The notes: a model not told the origin generated them from the letters alone. A stretch of 64,000 bases of DNA from Novosphingobium barchaimii LL02 (GCF_001046635.1 NZ_KQ130459.1:1-64000); one strand, 5' to 3'. Positions 35,804 to 47,339 are shown, numbered from the stretch's first letter. Made by a program: numbers and translations.

Positions 35804-35836
35804 CGCCCGGCACTGCTATACGATTATTCGCCGCAG

Positions 35837-35895
35837 CGCATCATCAAGCGTGATGCGGCATAGCAGGTTATCCTCCCCGAATTCGGGGAGGATAA
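35837..35895. terminator. Two adjacent hairpins between pbp and mscS
   Basis: The first is CGCATCA/TGATGCG (35837-35843 with 35851-35857). The second is a perfect 28-base palindrome at 35868-35895 centred on GAATTC, with the stem ATCCTCCCC. Neither has a clear U-tract, but their position after the mscS stop suggests a transcription end. Confidence 0.5.
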
Positions 35896-35903
35896 GGGCA
35901 GCC

Positions 35904-37067
35904 TTATGCCCGAGCCCCGCCGTTTTCCGAATAAGGCATAATCATGGTGCCATCTGGCGCAGCCGTGAAAGTCGTCTGCGTGGGGTAGGGGATCGAAATG
36001 CCTTCCGCCGCAAAGCGCTTCATGATCGCCACCACCAGCCGGTCGCGCAGTGGATGCGCTATCGCCCAATCGCGTCCCGGCACGTCGACCAGCAGCGAAA
36101 AGTCCAGCGAACTGGCGCCGAAGCTTTCGAACCCGGCGCGTGCGGGCTTGCCGCCTTCGGCCTCGACCAGTTCCTTCAGGATATCGGGCACCCGCGCCAG
36201 CGTCTCGGGCGGGGTCTCGTAAGCAACGCCGATGGTGAAAGGCAAGCGTATGTGGTCGCGTCCGCTGACGTTGAGGATTTCCTTGTCGAGCAAGTTCTTG
36301 TTGGCGATGATGCGCAGCTCACCCGTATAGGCACGGATACGCGTGGATTTCAGCCCGATAGCCTCGATCACACCCGAACTGGTGCCGAAGCTGATCTGGT
36401 CGCCCTTGCTGAACGGTCGGTCGAAGATGATCGCCAGAGCCGCGAAAAGGTCCGCGAAGATGCCCTGTGCGGCAAGTCCTATGGCTATACCGCCAACGCC
36501 GAGTCCCGCGACTAGGCCTGTCACATTGACGCCCAGATTGTCGAGCAGGACGACCGTCGCCACCGCAAAGACCACGACGCTCACCAGCAAGCGGATTAGG
36601 CCCATCGCATTGATGATCGCCTCGCCCTGGAAATGTTCGGCAGAGGTGCGGTGCTCTATGGCGCCGAGGATAAACTCACGCGCCCAGATCGCGCCCTGTA
36701 CCACGGCAGCAAGCGTGAAAAAGAACGTGATGAAGCGGTCGAGGGTGGGAGGTGTCTGCGCATAGCCGTCGACAGCCCGGATCGCGACCATGATGATGAA
36801 GTAGTTTGTGGTCTTGGAAACGACGCGTCCGACGACCACCAGCCAATCGGCGCGGCCGCGCTCGGGACGGCATAGCTTGGTGCCCAACCGCCGCAGCGCG
36901 TAAAGTGCGGTTACGATGGTGACGGCAATGACGCCAGCGATGATTATCTGAAGCCAGTAAGTCTGGAACCAGGCCCGGCTGGATTCCCAAATATCGCGAA
37001 GCTGGGCGGAGACGTCGGGAACCGCGTGAGCGGCGGGGGCGGAATTCGGGGTAGTGCTTACGCTCAT
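35904..37067 (-). CDS. MscS-family mechanosensitive channel
   Basis: Membrane protein of 387 residues. TM helices lie near residues 35-60, 85-110 and 120-140, then the pore-lining TM3-like VTGLVAGLGVGGIAIGLAAQ, followed by the MscS beta domain (GDQISFGTSSGVIEAIGLKS) and the alpha/beta domain. It releases solutes on osmotic downshock. ATG 37067 was chosen because AGGA lies about 12 bases upstream; two earlier ATG/GTG codons extend the frame by 7-23 residues. Confidence 0.9.
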   Translation of the reverse strand: MSVSTTPNSAPAAHAVPDVSAQLRDIWESSRAWFQTYWLQIIIAGVIAVTIVTALYALRRLGTKLCRPERGRADWLVVVGRVVSKTTNYFIIMVAIRAVDGYAQTPPTLDRFITFFFTLAAVVQGAIWAREFILGAIEHRTSAEHFQGEAIINAMGLIRLLVSVVVFAVATVVLLDNLGVNVTGLVAGLGVGGIAIGLAAQGIFADLFAALAIIFDRPFSKGDQISFGTSSGVIEAIGLKSTRIRAYTGELRIIANKNLLDKEILNVSGRDHIRLPFTIGVAYETPPETLARVPDILKELVEAEGGKPARAGFESFGASSLDFSLLVDVPGRDWAIAHPLRDRLVVAIMKRFAAEGISIPYPTQTTFTAAPDGTMIMPYSENGGARA

Positions 37068-37215
37068 CGCGTGTTCGTCATCCTGCATTGCGGCGCCGGC
37101 AGGGCCTGGTTCCGATGGCGGGCGAACCCATACCAACCGGTTGATCGGCGACGTCCGAATTACATGATCCGGGCATCGGCGCGGGACACTGGAATGGCCG
37201 AAGCGCCAAATTTGT

Positions 37216-37250
37216 TCCCATCAATCGGGCAGACTGCCCCATTGATGGGA
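37216..37250. terminator. Hairpin between mscS and fdhF-like gene
   Basis: Arms TCCCATCAAT and ATTGATGGGA enclose a second stem GGGCA/TGCCC. It lies after the stop of the minus-strand molybdo-enzyme gene and probably ends its transcript. The following sequence on the minus strand is A/T-rich but not a run of T. Confidence 0.55.
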
Positions 37251-37293
37251 CTGCCCCCTCTACCTATTGCCGGCGGCACGCGTCAACGAGCAG

Positions 37294-39558
<2,265 letters not shown>

Positions 39559-39660
39559 GGTGTAGGCCTTCCGCTGTTTGTGTTGCGAACGTAGGGATTG
39601 AGAAGCGTTATTTCGAGCGGAATCGCACTTAACGGGCCTCCTCTTGCGAATGCGCAAAAT

Positions 39661-39680
39661 ATACCGTAGGGGGGTATGGT
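39661..39680 (+). promoter_or_regulatory. RcnR/DmeR-type operator candidate
   Basis: ATACCGTAGGGGGGTATGGT has a run of six G flanked by ATAC and GTAT and by TACC/GGTA. RcnR and DmeR operators have a G6/C6 tract framed by AT-rich inverted repeats. It touches the start codon of the metal-sensor gene, as expected for autoregulation. Confidence 0.65.
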
Positions 39681-39956
39681 ATGTCGCATCTTAATGAAAA
39701 TAGTCAGCCGCTGATCATGCGCGTGCGCCGAATGATCGGCCAATTGCAGGCAGTCGAGCGCGCGCTCGTCGGCGGGGAAGACTGCGCCAAGACGCTGCTG
39801 CTGAGCGCGGCAGTTCGCGGCGCGATAAACGGCTTTATCGACGAACTGATCGCAGATCATCTGCGCACGCACGTAGCCGCCAGCGAACTCACCCAGGAAG
39901 AGCGCGACGAAGGCATGCAGGCAGTGATCACCGCGATTCGCCGCTACGCGAAATGA
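39681..39956 (+). CDS. dmeR: RcnR/DmeR-like Ni/Co-sensing repressor
   Basis: All-helical CsoR/RcnR-family regulator of 91 residues. The metal ligands match the RcnR fingerprint: His3, Cys35, His60 and His64 are all present, which points to Ni(II)/Co(II) rather than Cu(I) (CsoR) or formaldehyde (FrmR). It overlaps the DmeF gene (ATGA) downstream. On binding metal it should release its DNA site and allow expression of the pump. Confidence 0.88.
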   Translation: MSHLNENSQPLIMRVRRMIGQLQAVERALVGGEDCAKTLLLSAAVRGAINGFIDELIADHLRTHVAASELTQEERDEGMQAVITAIRRYAK

Positions 39957-40894
39957 CGCGATACAATACCATCGCAACCCTTCCCCAGACCGACCCGCTT
40001 TCGCACGCCCACGACTTCCTGGGTGCATCGCACGACGACAACGCGCGCCGTACGCGCTGGGTTGTGATCCTGACCGCTGCAATGATGGTGGGAGAGATCA
40101 TCGCCGGCTATGCGACCAGGTCGATGGCCCTGCTGGCGGATGGCTTCCACATGGCCACCCACGCCGGCGCGCTGACCGTGGCAGCGGCGGCTTATGCCTA
40201 TGCCCGGCGCCATTCAAATGACCCTGCCTTCAGCTTCGGCACCGGAAAAGTGGGTGATCTTGCGGGCTTCGCCTCGGCTCTGGTTCTCGCGATCTTCGCA
40301 ACCGGGATCGGCGTGGAATCGATCAACCGGCTGCTGCACCCCGGCGCCGTTGCATTTGGCGAGGCGACGGTGGTGGCGGTTCTGGGGCTGCTGGTGAACA
40401 TCGCCAGCGCACTCCTGCTCTCCGGCAACCATCACCACGGACATCATCATGACCAAGGGCATGATCATAGCCATGGTCATCATGGCCACGGCGACAACAA
40501 CCTGCGCTCGGCCTACCTTCACGTCATTGCCGATGCGTTGACGTCGGTTCTGGCGATCGCGGCGCTGCTTTGCGGCCGCTACCTTGGCTGGACGTGGCTG
40601 GACCCGGTGATGGGCATCATCGGCGCGGCGGTAATCGCCCGCTGGTCATGGTCGCTCATGAAGGACACCGCAGGCGTCCTGCTCGACCGAACCGACCGTC
40701 ACGTCGCGCAGGAAGTGCGCGAGGCAGTCGAAGGACCGGGCGACGCGCGCATCACCGATCTGCACGTATGGCGCATCGGGCCCGATGCCCATGCCGCGAT
40801 CATCGCCGCCAAAACTTCGCTGGACCAAGCCGAACTGCGCCGCCGCCTGACACCCGTCCACGAACTGAGGCACGTCTCGATCGAGCGGTACTGA
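39953..40894 (+). CDS. dmeF: CDF-family Co(II)/Ni(II) efflux transporter DmeF
   Basis: Cation diffusion facilitator of 313 residues with six TM helices. The substrate-binding helix 2 has LADGFHMATHAGAL, the DmeF-type HxxxH arrangement, and helix 5 has HVIADALTSVLA. A cytoplasmic His-rich loop (HHHGHHHDQGHDHSHGHHGH) lies before TM5. The C-terminal metal-binding domain ends in HELRHVSIERY. It exports cobalt and nickel. Coupled to the sensor gene. It sits on the same replicon as B12-regulated cobalt import. Confidence 0.93.
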   Translation: MTRYNTIATLPQTDPLSHAHDFLGASHDDNARRTRWVVILTAAMMVGEIIAGYATRSMALLADGFHMATHAGALTVAAAAYAYARRHSNDPAFSFGTGKVGDLAGFASALVLAIFATGIGVESINRLLHPGAVAFGEATVVAVLGLLVNIASALLLSGNHHHGHHHDQGHDHSHGHHGHGDNNLRSAYLHVIADALTSVLAIAALLCGRYLGWTWLDPVMGIIGAAVIARWSWSLMKDTAGVLLDRTDRHVAQEVREAVEGPGDARITDLHVWRIGPDAHAAIIAAKTSLDQAELRRRLTPVHELRHVSIERY

Positions 40895-40903
40895 AACAGC
40901 CGC

Positions 40904-41668
40904 TCAGTCCGCCGTCCAGCCGCCATCGACGACGAGGCTGGTGCCAGTCATCAGCGTGGAGGCATCCGACGCCAGGAACAGGATCGCGCCCATGAGGTCC
41001 TCCACCTGACCGATCCGGCCGAGCTTAATCTTGCTCAGCACGCTAGCCTTGAACGCCGCATCCTCGAAATAAGGCTTTGTCAGCGGTGTCTCTATGAACG
41101 TGGGTGCAATTGTGTTGGAACGGATACCGTGCGGCGCAAGGTCCAGCGCCATGGCCTTGTTCATGCCCTCCAGCGCCCATTTGCTGGCGCAGTAAAGCGA
41201 ACGTCCCGGCCCGCCGACATGGCCCATCTGCGAGCCCATGTGGATCAGGCTACCCGTTGTGCCAGCCGCGATCATCCGCTTCGCGCAGGCCTGCGCCACA
41301 AAAAATGCGCTTTTCACATTGAGATCAAGAACAGCGTCGTAGTCCTCGCCCGTCACGTCCCACATAGGCTTCGGCCGGTTGGTCCCGGCGTTGTTGACGA
41401 GGACGTGGAACGGCTCTCGCACGTCAAAGAACGCGGCAACAGCATCAAGGTCCGACACGTCGAGCGTGACGGCATGGGCGATGCCGCCCCGCGCTACGAT
41501 CTGAGCGGCTACCGCCTCTATCTCACTGGCAGTGCGCGCCACGAGGGTTACTTCGGCGCCCGCCTGCGCCAACGCGGCAGCAGCGGCAACGCCGATCCCC
41601 CTCCCTGACCCCGTGACCACGGCGCGGCGGCCATCGAGACGCAAACTGGGCGTGACAGGCAAGGTCAT
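40904..41668 (-). CDS. SDR family oxidoreductase
   Basis: Short-chain dehydrogenase of 254 residues: TGSGRGIG, NNAG, Ser in IHMGSQMG, catalytic YCASK. ATG 41668 follows GAGAGACGAC; the frame opens 207 bases upstream but that part is not protein-like. It pairs with a HisD-family dehydrogenase on the same strand, which suggests a two-enzyme polyol or sulfo-polyol oxidation. Confidence 0.85.
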   Translation of the reverse strand: MTLPVTPSLRLDGRRAVVTGSGRGIGVAAAAALAQAGAEVTLVARTASEIEAVAAQIVARGGIAHAVTLDVSDLDAVAAFFDVREPFHVLVNNAGTNRPKPMWDVTGEDYDAVLDLNVKSAFFVAQACAKRMIAAGTTGSLIHMGSQMGHVGGPGRSLYCASKWALEGMNKAMALDLAPHGIRSNTIAPTFIETPLTKPYFEDAAFKASVLSKIKLGRIGQVEDLMGAILFLASDASTLMTGTSLVVDGGWTAD

Positions 41669-41771
41669 GGTCGTCTCTCTCATCACAGATGCAGGAATGG
41701 CGGGGGCAGGAAGAACCCGATGCGGCCAGTCTGTCCACCCCCTTCGGTGGCCGGCGGGGAAGAAATTCCGA

Positions 41772-43103
41772 CTAAGCGGTCGTCTGCGGGGTCGGCTCTG
41801 CCTGCCCGGCATAGGGCACGTCGCGGCCGCCGAAGCGACGCACACGGATGTTGGCCTGTTCGCCGTGGCCGGCAAAGCCCTCCAGCGCGCAGAGGCGGCT
41901 GCAATATTCGCCGATCAGTGCCGAAGCTTCGTCGGTGATGACGCGCTGGTAGGTACAGGTCTTCAGGAACTTGCCCACCCACAGACCACCTGTGTAGCGA
42001 GCCGCCTTTTTCGTTGGCAGCGTGTGGTTGGTGCCGATCACCTTGTCGCCGAAACTGACGTTGGTGCGATTGCCCAAAAAAAGTGCGCCGTAATTGGTCA
42101 TGTTCTGGAGGAAATAGTCCGGGTCGGCGGTCATCACCTGGACGTGCTCGGAGGCGAGTTCGTCGGCGATCCGCACCATCTCCTCGTAGCTTTCGGCCAC
42201 GATCACTTCGCCGAAGGTTTCCCATGCCTTGCCGGCATGGTCGGCGGTGGGAAGTATTTCCAGCAGGCGCTCGATTTCGGCCATGGTCGCGCGGGCGAAC
42301 TTCTCCGAATTGGTCAGCAGGACGCCCGGGCTATCGGGGCCATGCTCGACCTGGCCGAGGATGTCTGTGGCGGCCATCTCGGGGTCGCAGCCGATCTCAT
42401 CGGCGATGATCAGCGTTTCGGTGGGGCCAGCAAAGAGGTCGATGCCGACGCGCCCGAACAATTGACGCTTGGCTTCGGCGACGAAGGCGTTGCCCGGACC
42501 GACGAGGATGTCTACCGGCTCGATCGTCTGGGTTCCGATCGCCATCGCGCCGATCGCCTGGATACCGCCCAACGCGTAGATCGCGTCCGCCCCGGCCATC
42601 GCCTGCGCGGCAACGATCGCGCGCGCGGGCTTGCCCTGGAACGGCGGAGCGCAGGTAATCACACGTTTCACGCCCGCAACTTTGGCCGTGATCACGCTCA
42701 TGTGTGCGCTGGCGAGGAGCGGGTATTTGCCGCCTGGCACGTAGCAGCCAGCGGAATTCAGCGGGATATTCTTATGGCCCAGAACGACGCCAGGAAGCGT
42801 CTCGACCTCGACATCGGTCATCGAGGCGCGCTGGATCTTCGCAAAGTTGCGCACCTGCGTCTGCGCGAACTCGATGTCCTTGCGTTCCTGCGGGGAGAGG
42901 TTGTTCACACACGCCTCGATTTCGGCCTGCGACAGGCGGTAGTCGTCACGGTCCCAGCCGTCGAACCTGTTGCTCATCTCGCGCAGCGCAGCATCGCCGC
43001 GTGCCTCGATGTCGGCCAGCGCAGCTTCCACGATATCGCGCACCTTTCGGTCCGCCGTCGCCTTCGCCTCGGCACTCGCACCACGCTTGAGATAGATCGC
43101 CAT
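41772..43103 (-). CDS. Histidinol-dehydrogenase-family (HisD-like) enzyme
   Basis: Enzyme of 443 residues with HisD hallmarks: [41 protein letters not shown] (Zn ligands Gln and His) and NHTLPT. Position away from other his genes and next to an SDR suggests a paralogue that oxidises another alcohol, as HpsN does for dihydroxypropane sulfonate. ATG 43103 follows AGGAGCAGGACG. A 9-base inverted repeat lies about 110 bases upstream. Confidence 0.83.
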   Translation of the reverse strand: MAIYLKRGASAEAKATADRKVRDIVEAALADIEARGDAALREMSNRFDGWDRDDYRLSQAEIEACVNNLSPQERKDIEFAQTQVRNFAKIQRASMTDVEVETLPGVVLGHKNIPLNSAGCYVPGGKYPLLASAHMSVITAKVAGVKRVITCAPPFQGKPARAIVAAQAMAGADAIYALGGIQAIGAMAIGTQTIEPVDILVGPGNAFVAEAKRQLFGRVGIDLFAGPTETLIIADEIGCDPEMAATDILGQVEHGPDSPGVLLTNSEKFARATMAEIERLLEILPTADHAGKAWETFGEVIVAESYEEMVRIADELASEHVQVMTADPDYFLQNMTNYGALFLGNRTNVSFGDKVIGTNHTLPTKKAARYTGGLWVGKFLKTCTYQRVITDEASALIGEYCSRLCALEGFAGHGEQANIRVRRFGGRDVPYAGQAEPTPQTTA

Positions 43104-43465
43104 TCGTCCTGCTCCTGCTTGGGCCGCCGGGCCCGAGTCTCGATGGCCGGCAACGCGGCCCTTCGCAGCAGGTGAATACAAATTCGCATGGCACCCCTAA
43201 ACCGGGCGACGCTTTCATCTCCACCTGATGAAAGCGAGGAGCCGCAAAAAACTGGCATTAATGGACGAGAACGAGTGCCGCGCCACCTGCGATTACTTAT
43301 GAATTGAAAGTTAGGTGCCATTCGTGGTGCGCGGCACATTTGCTGACAGGTTAGGCACCCCGGAAAAGTCGCCCAAACCGAGAGTCGCACTAGTTGTCTA
43401 TCTAATGTTTTTTAGCTATACATTTTCCTGATAGCCTTTGAATTTTTTGGATTTTTTAGCGGTTC
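43104..43465. promoter_or_regulatory. Divergent intergenic region with dyad
   Basis: No gene is supported. GCTTTCATC (43211-43219) and GATGAAAGC (43227-43235) form a perfect 9+7+9 inverted repeat upstream of the HisD-like gene. An AT-rich patch at 43390-43465 likely holds the promoter of the DUF1612 gene. Related TTAGGTGCC/TTAGGCACC words occur at about 43310 and 43351. Confidence 0.5.
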
Positions 43466-44584
43466 ATGGAAGACAAAAACACTGATTTCGCCTTTGCAGA
43501 GGCTCGCGCCATGCTCGCACTCGGGCGCCTCGACGGAGCGCTTGAGCATTGTCCCCCAAACGTCCAGCGCATTTTTGCCGCGCAAATCCTGCGAGGTACG
43601 CTCGTCGGCGCTCTCCGTCAGGAAGGCCACCTGTTCACCGAGGCGCGCTTCCATGCCTGGTTTGCTGGCCTGACAACCTTGTCTGAGATGCCCTCGCGCC
43701 ATGCCAGCGCCCCGCGCGCGCTATGTGAAGGCATTCTGATCGAACTGGCGCACGCCAGTTGGGCGCCGCTCGCAGACATCGCCCTACAGCTGAAACCCGC
43801 CTTGCTGGCCCCGCACGACCTGCAATCACAGGGAGACAACGCCCGCACCCATGCCGCGATCGAAGATGCCCGTGCGCTGGTCGACAGACATTCGCCCAAG
43901 CCTCAGCCCCTTCCTTTCGCATCACTATCCCGGCTCTACGACGCGGTGGCCGGTAGCCTTCGCTTCGCCCCCGCCGACCGCCAGTTCTCACCCATAGCCT
44001 TGGCTGGTCGGCGCTTCAGCGTGGAGCGCCCTGCCCCGTCCTCTCCGCGCTGGGCTATCGAAATGCAGTATGGTGAATGGCTGCGTAGCGCCGGCACCTT
44101 ACGCTGTGCCCTGCCTTTCACCGGCCTGATCCGCATGGATGTTCTGGCGGCCGACGATCCCGGCACCGCCCGAACCAGCCGCGCCGACGCCTTACACACT
44201 GTCGCCAGCAACATGTTCCAACAACTTGGCGAAGCCACCCGGTTGGCGCTCGAATGTAGCGAACGCCTCTCCGGACAACGCACTACATCGCGCGCGCCCG
44301 CACTGTTCGAGTTACTGGGAGGCTTTGGTCCTTTGCGTTCCGCGCAAATCGAAAGCGCACTGGGCGCGACGCGGATCGGGGTGCGAGGGATGGTAGCCAT
44401 ACTCGAAGACCGAGGCATGATCGCGCACAGTACGATTGCCGGATCGCATCTTCATGCACTCGCCGCCAGCGGGTCAACAGGACCAGATAAAGACATCGCG
44501 TCTGCTTTCACGGTGAAGGCGCTGGACGATTTCGAGGCATCGCTGGCCCACATCGACGAACTGCTCGCCGGCAGCGGCAATTGA
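43466..44584 (+). CDS. DUF1612/HTH protein (RHE_PE00001 type)
   Basis: Protein of 372 residues. The central DUF1612 region (from about residue 150; SLSRLYDAVAGSLRFAPADR) is followed by a C-terminal HTH_13-like segment (FELLGGFGPLRSAQIESALG, TRIGVRGMVAILEDRGMI). The family is found mainly on alphaproteobacterial plasmids and integrative elements; its function is unknown. It lies next to the par-rep block and has lower GC than its catabolic neighbours. Confidence 0.78.
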   Translation: MEDKNTDFAFAEARAMLALGRLDGALEHCPPNVQRIFAAQILRGTLVGALRQEGHLFTEARFHAWFAGLTTLSEMPSRHASAPRALCEGILIELAHASWAPLADIALQLKPALLAPHDLQSQGDNARTHAAIEDARALVDRHSPKPQPLPFASLSRLYDAVAGSLRFAPADRQFSPIALAGRRFSVERPAPSSPRWAIEMQYGEWLRSAGTLRCALPFTGLIRMDVLAADDPGTARTSRADALHTVASNMFQQLGEATRLALECSERLSGQRTTSRAPALFELLGGFGPLRSAQIESALGATRIGVRGMVAILEDRGMIAHSTIAGSHLHALAASGSTGPDKDIASAFTVKALDDFEASLAHIDELLAGSGN

Positions 44585-44890
44585 GCTGATAGATGCCAGA
44601 TTGAGCGGTTTTCGGAGCCTTCCGATCTAGAAATTAAGCGTTTGACCCAAAAACCGCCCGCCGCGTTGATTTTTTGAGCCCGTTTAGAAAGCTGCCGGAA
44701 AAGGCCTTTAGAGCGCCCATAGGCCGCCCGGGGTGGACAGATGTCAGCGGAACCTCAAATGCGCTCTGCGGGCCTCTGAGCGCATTTTACACGCATCGAC
44801 CGCGATCGCTGTCAACACAATCGCCAATTCACCGAATTTCGGACCATCGCCGCGCGTAATAGGGGACTACGCGCGGCGATGGCCAAAAAC
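44585..44890. other. Spacer between DUF1612 gene and parB
   Basis: No gene is supported in 306 bases. It contains the hairpin at 44843-44881 and an A/T-rich patch at 44620-44690. The short open frames here show no family resemblance. Confidence 0.5.
44843..44881. terminator. Long-stem hairpin after parB
   Basis: CCATCGCCGCGCGTA and TACGCGCGGCGATGG form a perfect 15-base stem with a 9-base loop, 10 bases beyond the parB stop. CCAAAAACC follows on the plus strand. Probably a bidirectional transcription stop shielding the par operon. Confidence 0.6.
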
Positions 44891-45868
44891 CTATTCCGCG
44901 ATCAAACCGCGGATCGCCGTCAGCACCTCATCGACAGATGCGCCCGACTTGGGCACCACGCGCAGGGTCAGCCCGCTACGCGCCGAACGGGAATAGCGCA
45001 GCATCGGCTTGCCGTTGCCAGCCTTGAGAATGACTTCACCGCCACTCTCCTTCGCCTTTGCAACTGTAGCGCGGACGAGTCGCTTCGCTATCTCGGGGCC
45101 GCTCAGCCGCGTGCCAAGATCAGCGCGCTCATCACTGATCAACTTGCCTTCGGCTGCCATGAGCGCCAGCGCACGCGGATCCCCGGCCAGCGGCTTCACA
45201 TCGCGCGCCACACGAACGGTGATGTCATGGGTATCAGCAAAGGCCTCGACGATCTCGTCCGGCAAACGCGCAACGTCAAGCAGGCGGCTGAGCCAAGACC
45301 GCGAGATTTTCAGATGCTCGGCCATCTCGCTCTGCGACCCATCGTAGAATTCGTTGAGCGCGCGCATGTACTCCTTTGCGCGCTCCCAGTCCGAGATGTC
45401 CTTGCGAGACCGATTCTCGATGTCGGAAACCCGGAACGCCTCTTCATCGGAGACATGCTGGATGGTGACGAGGTACTCGAAATCTGGATGGTGATGAGCA
45501 CGCAGCCACTGCACCGTCCACCAGCGACGGACACCGGCAATGATCTCAAAGTCGTGGTCCGGATCGTTCTGAAGTCGGCGGACGATCGCCGGAATGCGCT
45601 GCTTCTTGGCCGAAAGAAATGCGTCGATCAGGTCGCGGCATGTTTCCTCATCAAGGTGATCGATGTCGCGGTTATGCAGGCGCCAAGGGCGGCAACGGAC
45701 CGGGTCGACCCACTCGGTCCGGTCGGTGACCACCTTGCCCGTAGCAAGACGCGCCAAGGTCTGGCTGCGGCTCGCCATGATGCTTTCGGAAGGTGCAGAG
45801 GCGTCCAGCTCCTCGTCATCGAGGCCTTCTGTCAGGCTGCTTCCGAAGCCGCGGTTACCCTTGCTCAT
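44891..45868 (-). CDS. parB: Plasmid partition protein ParB
   Basis: Centromere-binding protein of 325 residues. The ParB N-terminal domain (about 55-150) has the arginine patch in AGVRRWWTVQWL, and the HTH follows (SQSEMAEHLKISRSWLSRLL), then a C-terminal dimerisation region. ATG preceded by AGGAAGG. It is downstream of parA on the same strand, and two parS-like palindromes lie between them. Confidence 0.9.
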   Translation of the reverse strand: MSKGNRGFGSSLTEGLDDEELDASAPSESIMASRSQTLARLATGKVVTDRTEWVDPVRCRPWRLHNRDIDHLDEETCRDLIDAFLSAKKQRIPAIVRRLQNDPDHDFEIIAGVRRWWTVQWLRAHHHPDFEYLVTIQHVSDEEAFRVSDIENRSRKDISDWERAKEYMRALNEFYDGSQSEMAEHLKISRSWLSRLLDVARLPDEIVEAFADTHDITVRVARDVKPLAGDPRALALMAAEGKLISDERADLGTRLSGPEIAKRLVRATVAKAKESGGEVILKAGNGKPMLRYSRSARSGLTLRVVPKSGASVDEVLTAIRGLIAE

Positions 45869-45906
45869 GTCTTGGTCCTTCCTGAAAGCGCCTTTTCGAT
45901 GTCCCT

Positions 45907-45922
45907 GTTGCCACGTGGCAAC
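45907..45922. repeat. parS-like palindrome 1
   Basis: GTTGCCACGTGGCAAC, a perfect 16-base palindrome with the CACGTG core typical of ParB sites, 39 bases upstream of the parB start codon. Confidence 0.8.
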
Positions 45923-46017
45923 CGCGCCGAAGAGGCCCTCCCCTGCAAATCAGGCAATCACCCCGCTGCGTTGCGGAAGGGTGGTTAGCCATTTGATAAA
46001 ACGTCATTTTCAAGTTC

Positions 46018-46033
46018 GTTGCCACGTGGCAAC
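46018..46033. repeat. parS-like palindrome 2
   Basis: Identical copy of GTTGCCACGTGGCAAC, 3 bases beyond the parA stop. The two centres are 111 bases apart. Confidence 0.8.
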
Positions 46034-46036
46034 GGG

Positions 46037-47254
46037 TCAGCTCACGTCCTTCGCCCTGCTCGCCCAAGTGCGCAGAACGTCCTGTTCGATGTCGTGGCAA
46101 ACGTCGTTCAGAAAGCGTACGCAGCGGTTGTGCACCTCATGCGAAGTAACCGGGCGATCGAGCTCGTAGACCGTCTTCATGCGCGAACTGGCATTGTCGA
46201 TCTCGGCGCTGACCTTGAGGACCGAGTTAATCATCGAGCCCCCGAAGACCTGCCGCATCATCGACAAAATCTCGCGGTGCATAGACTTGCTGTCATCGAC
46301 GCGGCTGCCGACCAGACGGATGAAATTGTAGGCTGGCTTCACCCTGCCCCCAAGCTGCTCCAACTGTTTCATCGTGGTGCGCGCCATGTCGATGAAGGAT
46401 ACAGTCGAGGCGAAATCCATTACGCTCGGCGGCGCCGGAATGACCATCGCATTGGCCGCCTGAAGCACCGCCATCGAAACCATGCCCAACGCCGGCGGCG
46501 GATCCATGATGACGATGTCGTAGTCGTCGACGACGGTGTCGATGGCCTGACCGATCAGGTCGATAACATCGAAGCTCTGGTTTTGGGCAAGGTAGCCGGC
46601 AATCTCGTATTCGAGGTTATAGAGCTTGAGGTTCGCCGGAATCAAATCCAGCCCGTGGAAGTGGGTCTTGCGAATGATGGAGCGCACGCCGAGCAGTTCG
46701 GGATTGTGGAAGTGCCCATAGAGAGTGTCGTCTTCGCCAAGGTCGACGTCGGGACGGTAGCCGAACATCATCGTCGAGCTAGCCTGGCTGTCGCAATCGA
46801 TGAACAGCACGCGGTACCCACGGATCGCAAAATGCTGGGCGAGGTGCAACGCCAACGTCGACTTGCCGACGCCGCCCTTGAAGTTTGAAATCGAGATGAT
46901 CGCCGGAACGTCCTCAGGCGCTCGCCAAGGGCGCGTGCCGAAGACGGCGCGCATGTGGTCAAGTTCCTCGAGAGTATATTGCACGCGATGGCCCGATGCG
47001 GTCCGGTCGCGTTCAGGCAAACGCCCATCGCGTTCGGCTTCGCGAATAGCCGAAGCGGTCCGGCCAACGAGCGATGCGGCTTTTGATATTGCGAAAGACG
47101 GACCAACCTTGTGGCCGGTCTCGGGGTCGAGCGCACCGTCGCGGATGCGCTTCAGGATGGTAAGGGCCTTACGGTGAAGAAGGTCGAGGCTGTCTTCCAG
47201 CAGTTCATTGCCGGGGACGTCGGAGCGGGCATCGGATGCAGGGTGGGTCGCCAT
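46037..47254 (-). CDS. parA: Plasmid partition ATPase ParA (type Ia)
   Basis: ParA/Soj ATPase of 405 residues with an N-terminal winged-HTH/MerR-like region (SKAASLVGRTASAIREAERD) that can repress its own promoter. Deviant Walker A is KGGVGKST, Walker A' region VLFIDCDSQASST and Walker B DIVIMDPPPALG. It moves plasmid copies with ParB and parS. ATG 47254 gives a natural N-terminus (MATHPAS); upstream codons are probably leader. It is divergent from repA across the iteron region. Confidence 0.92.
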   Translation of the reverse strand: MATHPASDARSDVPGNELLEDSLDLLHRKALTILKRIRDGALDPETGHKVGPSFAISKAASLVGRTASAIREAERDGRLPERDRTASGHRVQYTLEELDHMRAVFGTRPWRAPEDVPAIISISNFKGGVGKSTLALHLAQHFAIRGYRVLFIDCDSQASSTMMFGYRPDVDLGEDDTLYGHFHNPELLGVRSIIRKTHFHGLDLIPANLKLYNLEYEIAGYLAQNQSFDVIDLIGQAIDTVVDDYDIVIMDPPPALGMVSMAVLQAANAMVIPAPPSVMDFASTVSFIDMARTTMKQLEQLGGRVKPAYNFIRLVGSRVDDSKSMHREILSMMRQVFGGSMINSVLKVSAEIDNASSRMKTVYELDRPVTSHEVHNRCVRFLNDVCHDIEQDVLRTWASRAKDVS

Positions 47255-47339
47255 GAATACCAGTCTTGTGGATTTGAACCTCGACCGTACCCGCGTTGGA
47301 AGTTTCGAGCAACAATCGTCCACCAGTCTTCCAATCGAG

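Noticed and set aside
40441-40500. CAT/CAC-rich run that looks like a simple repeat
   Set aside because: It encodes the histidine-rich metal loop of DmeF, a normal feature of the family.
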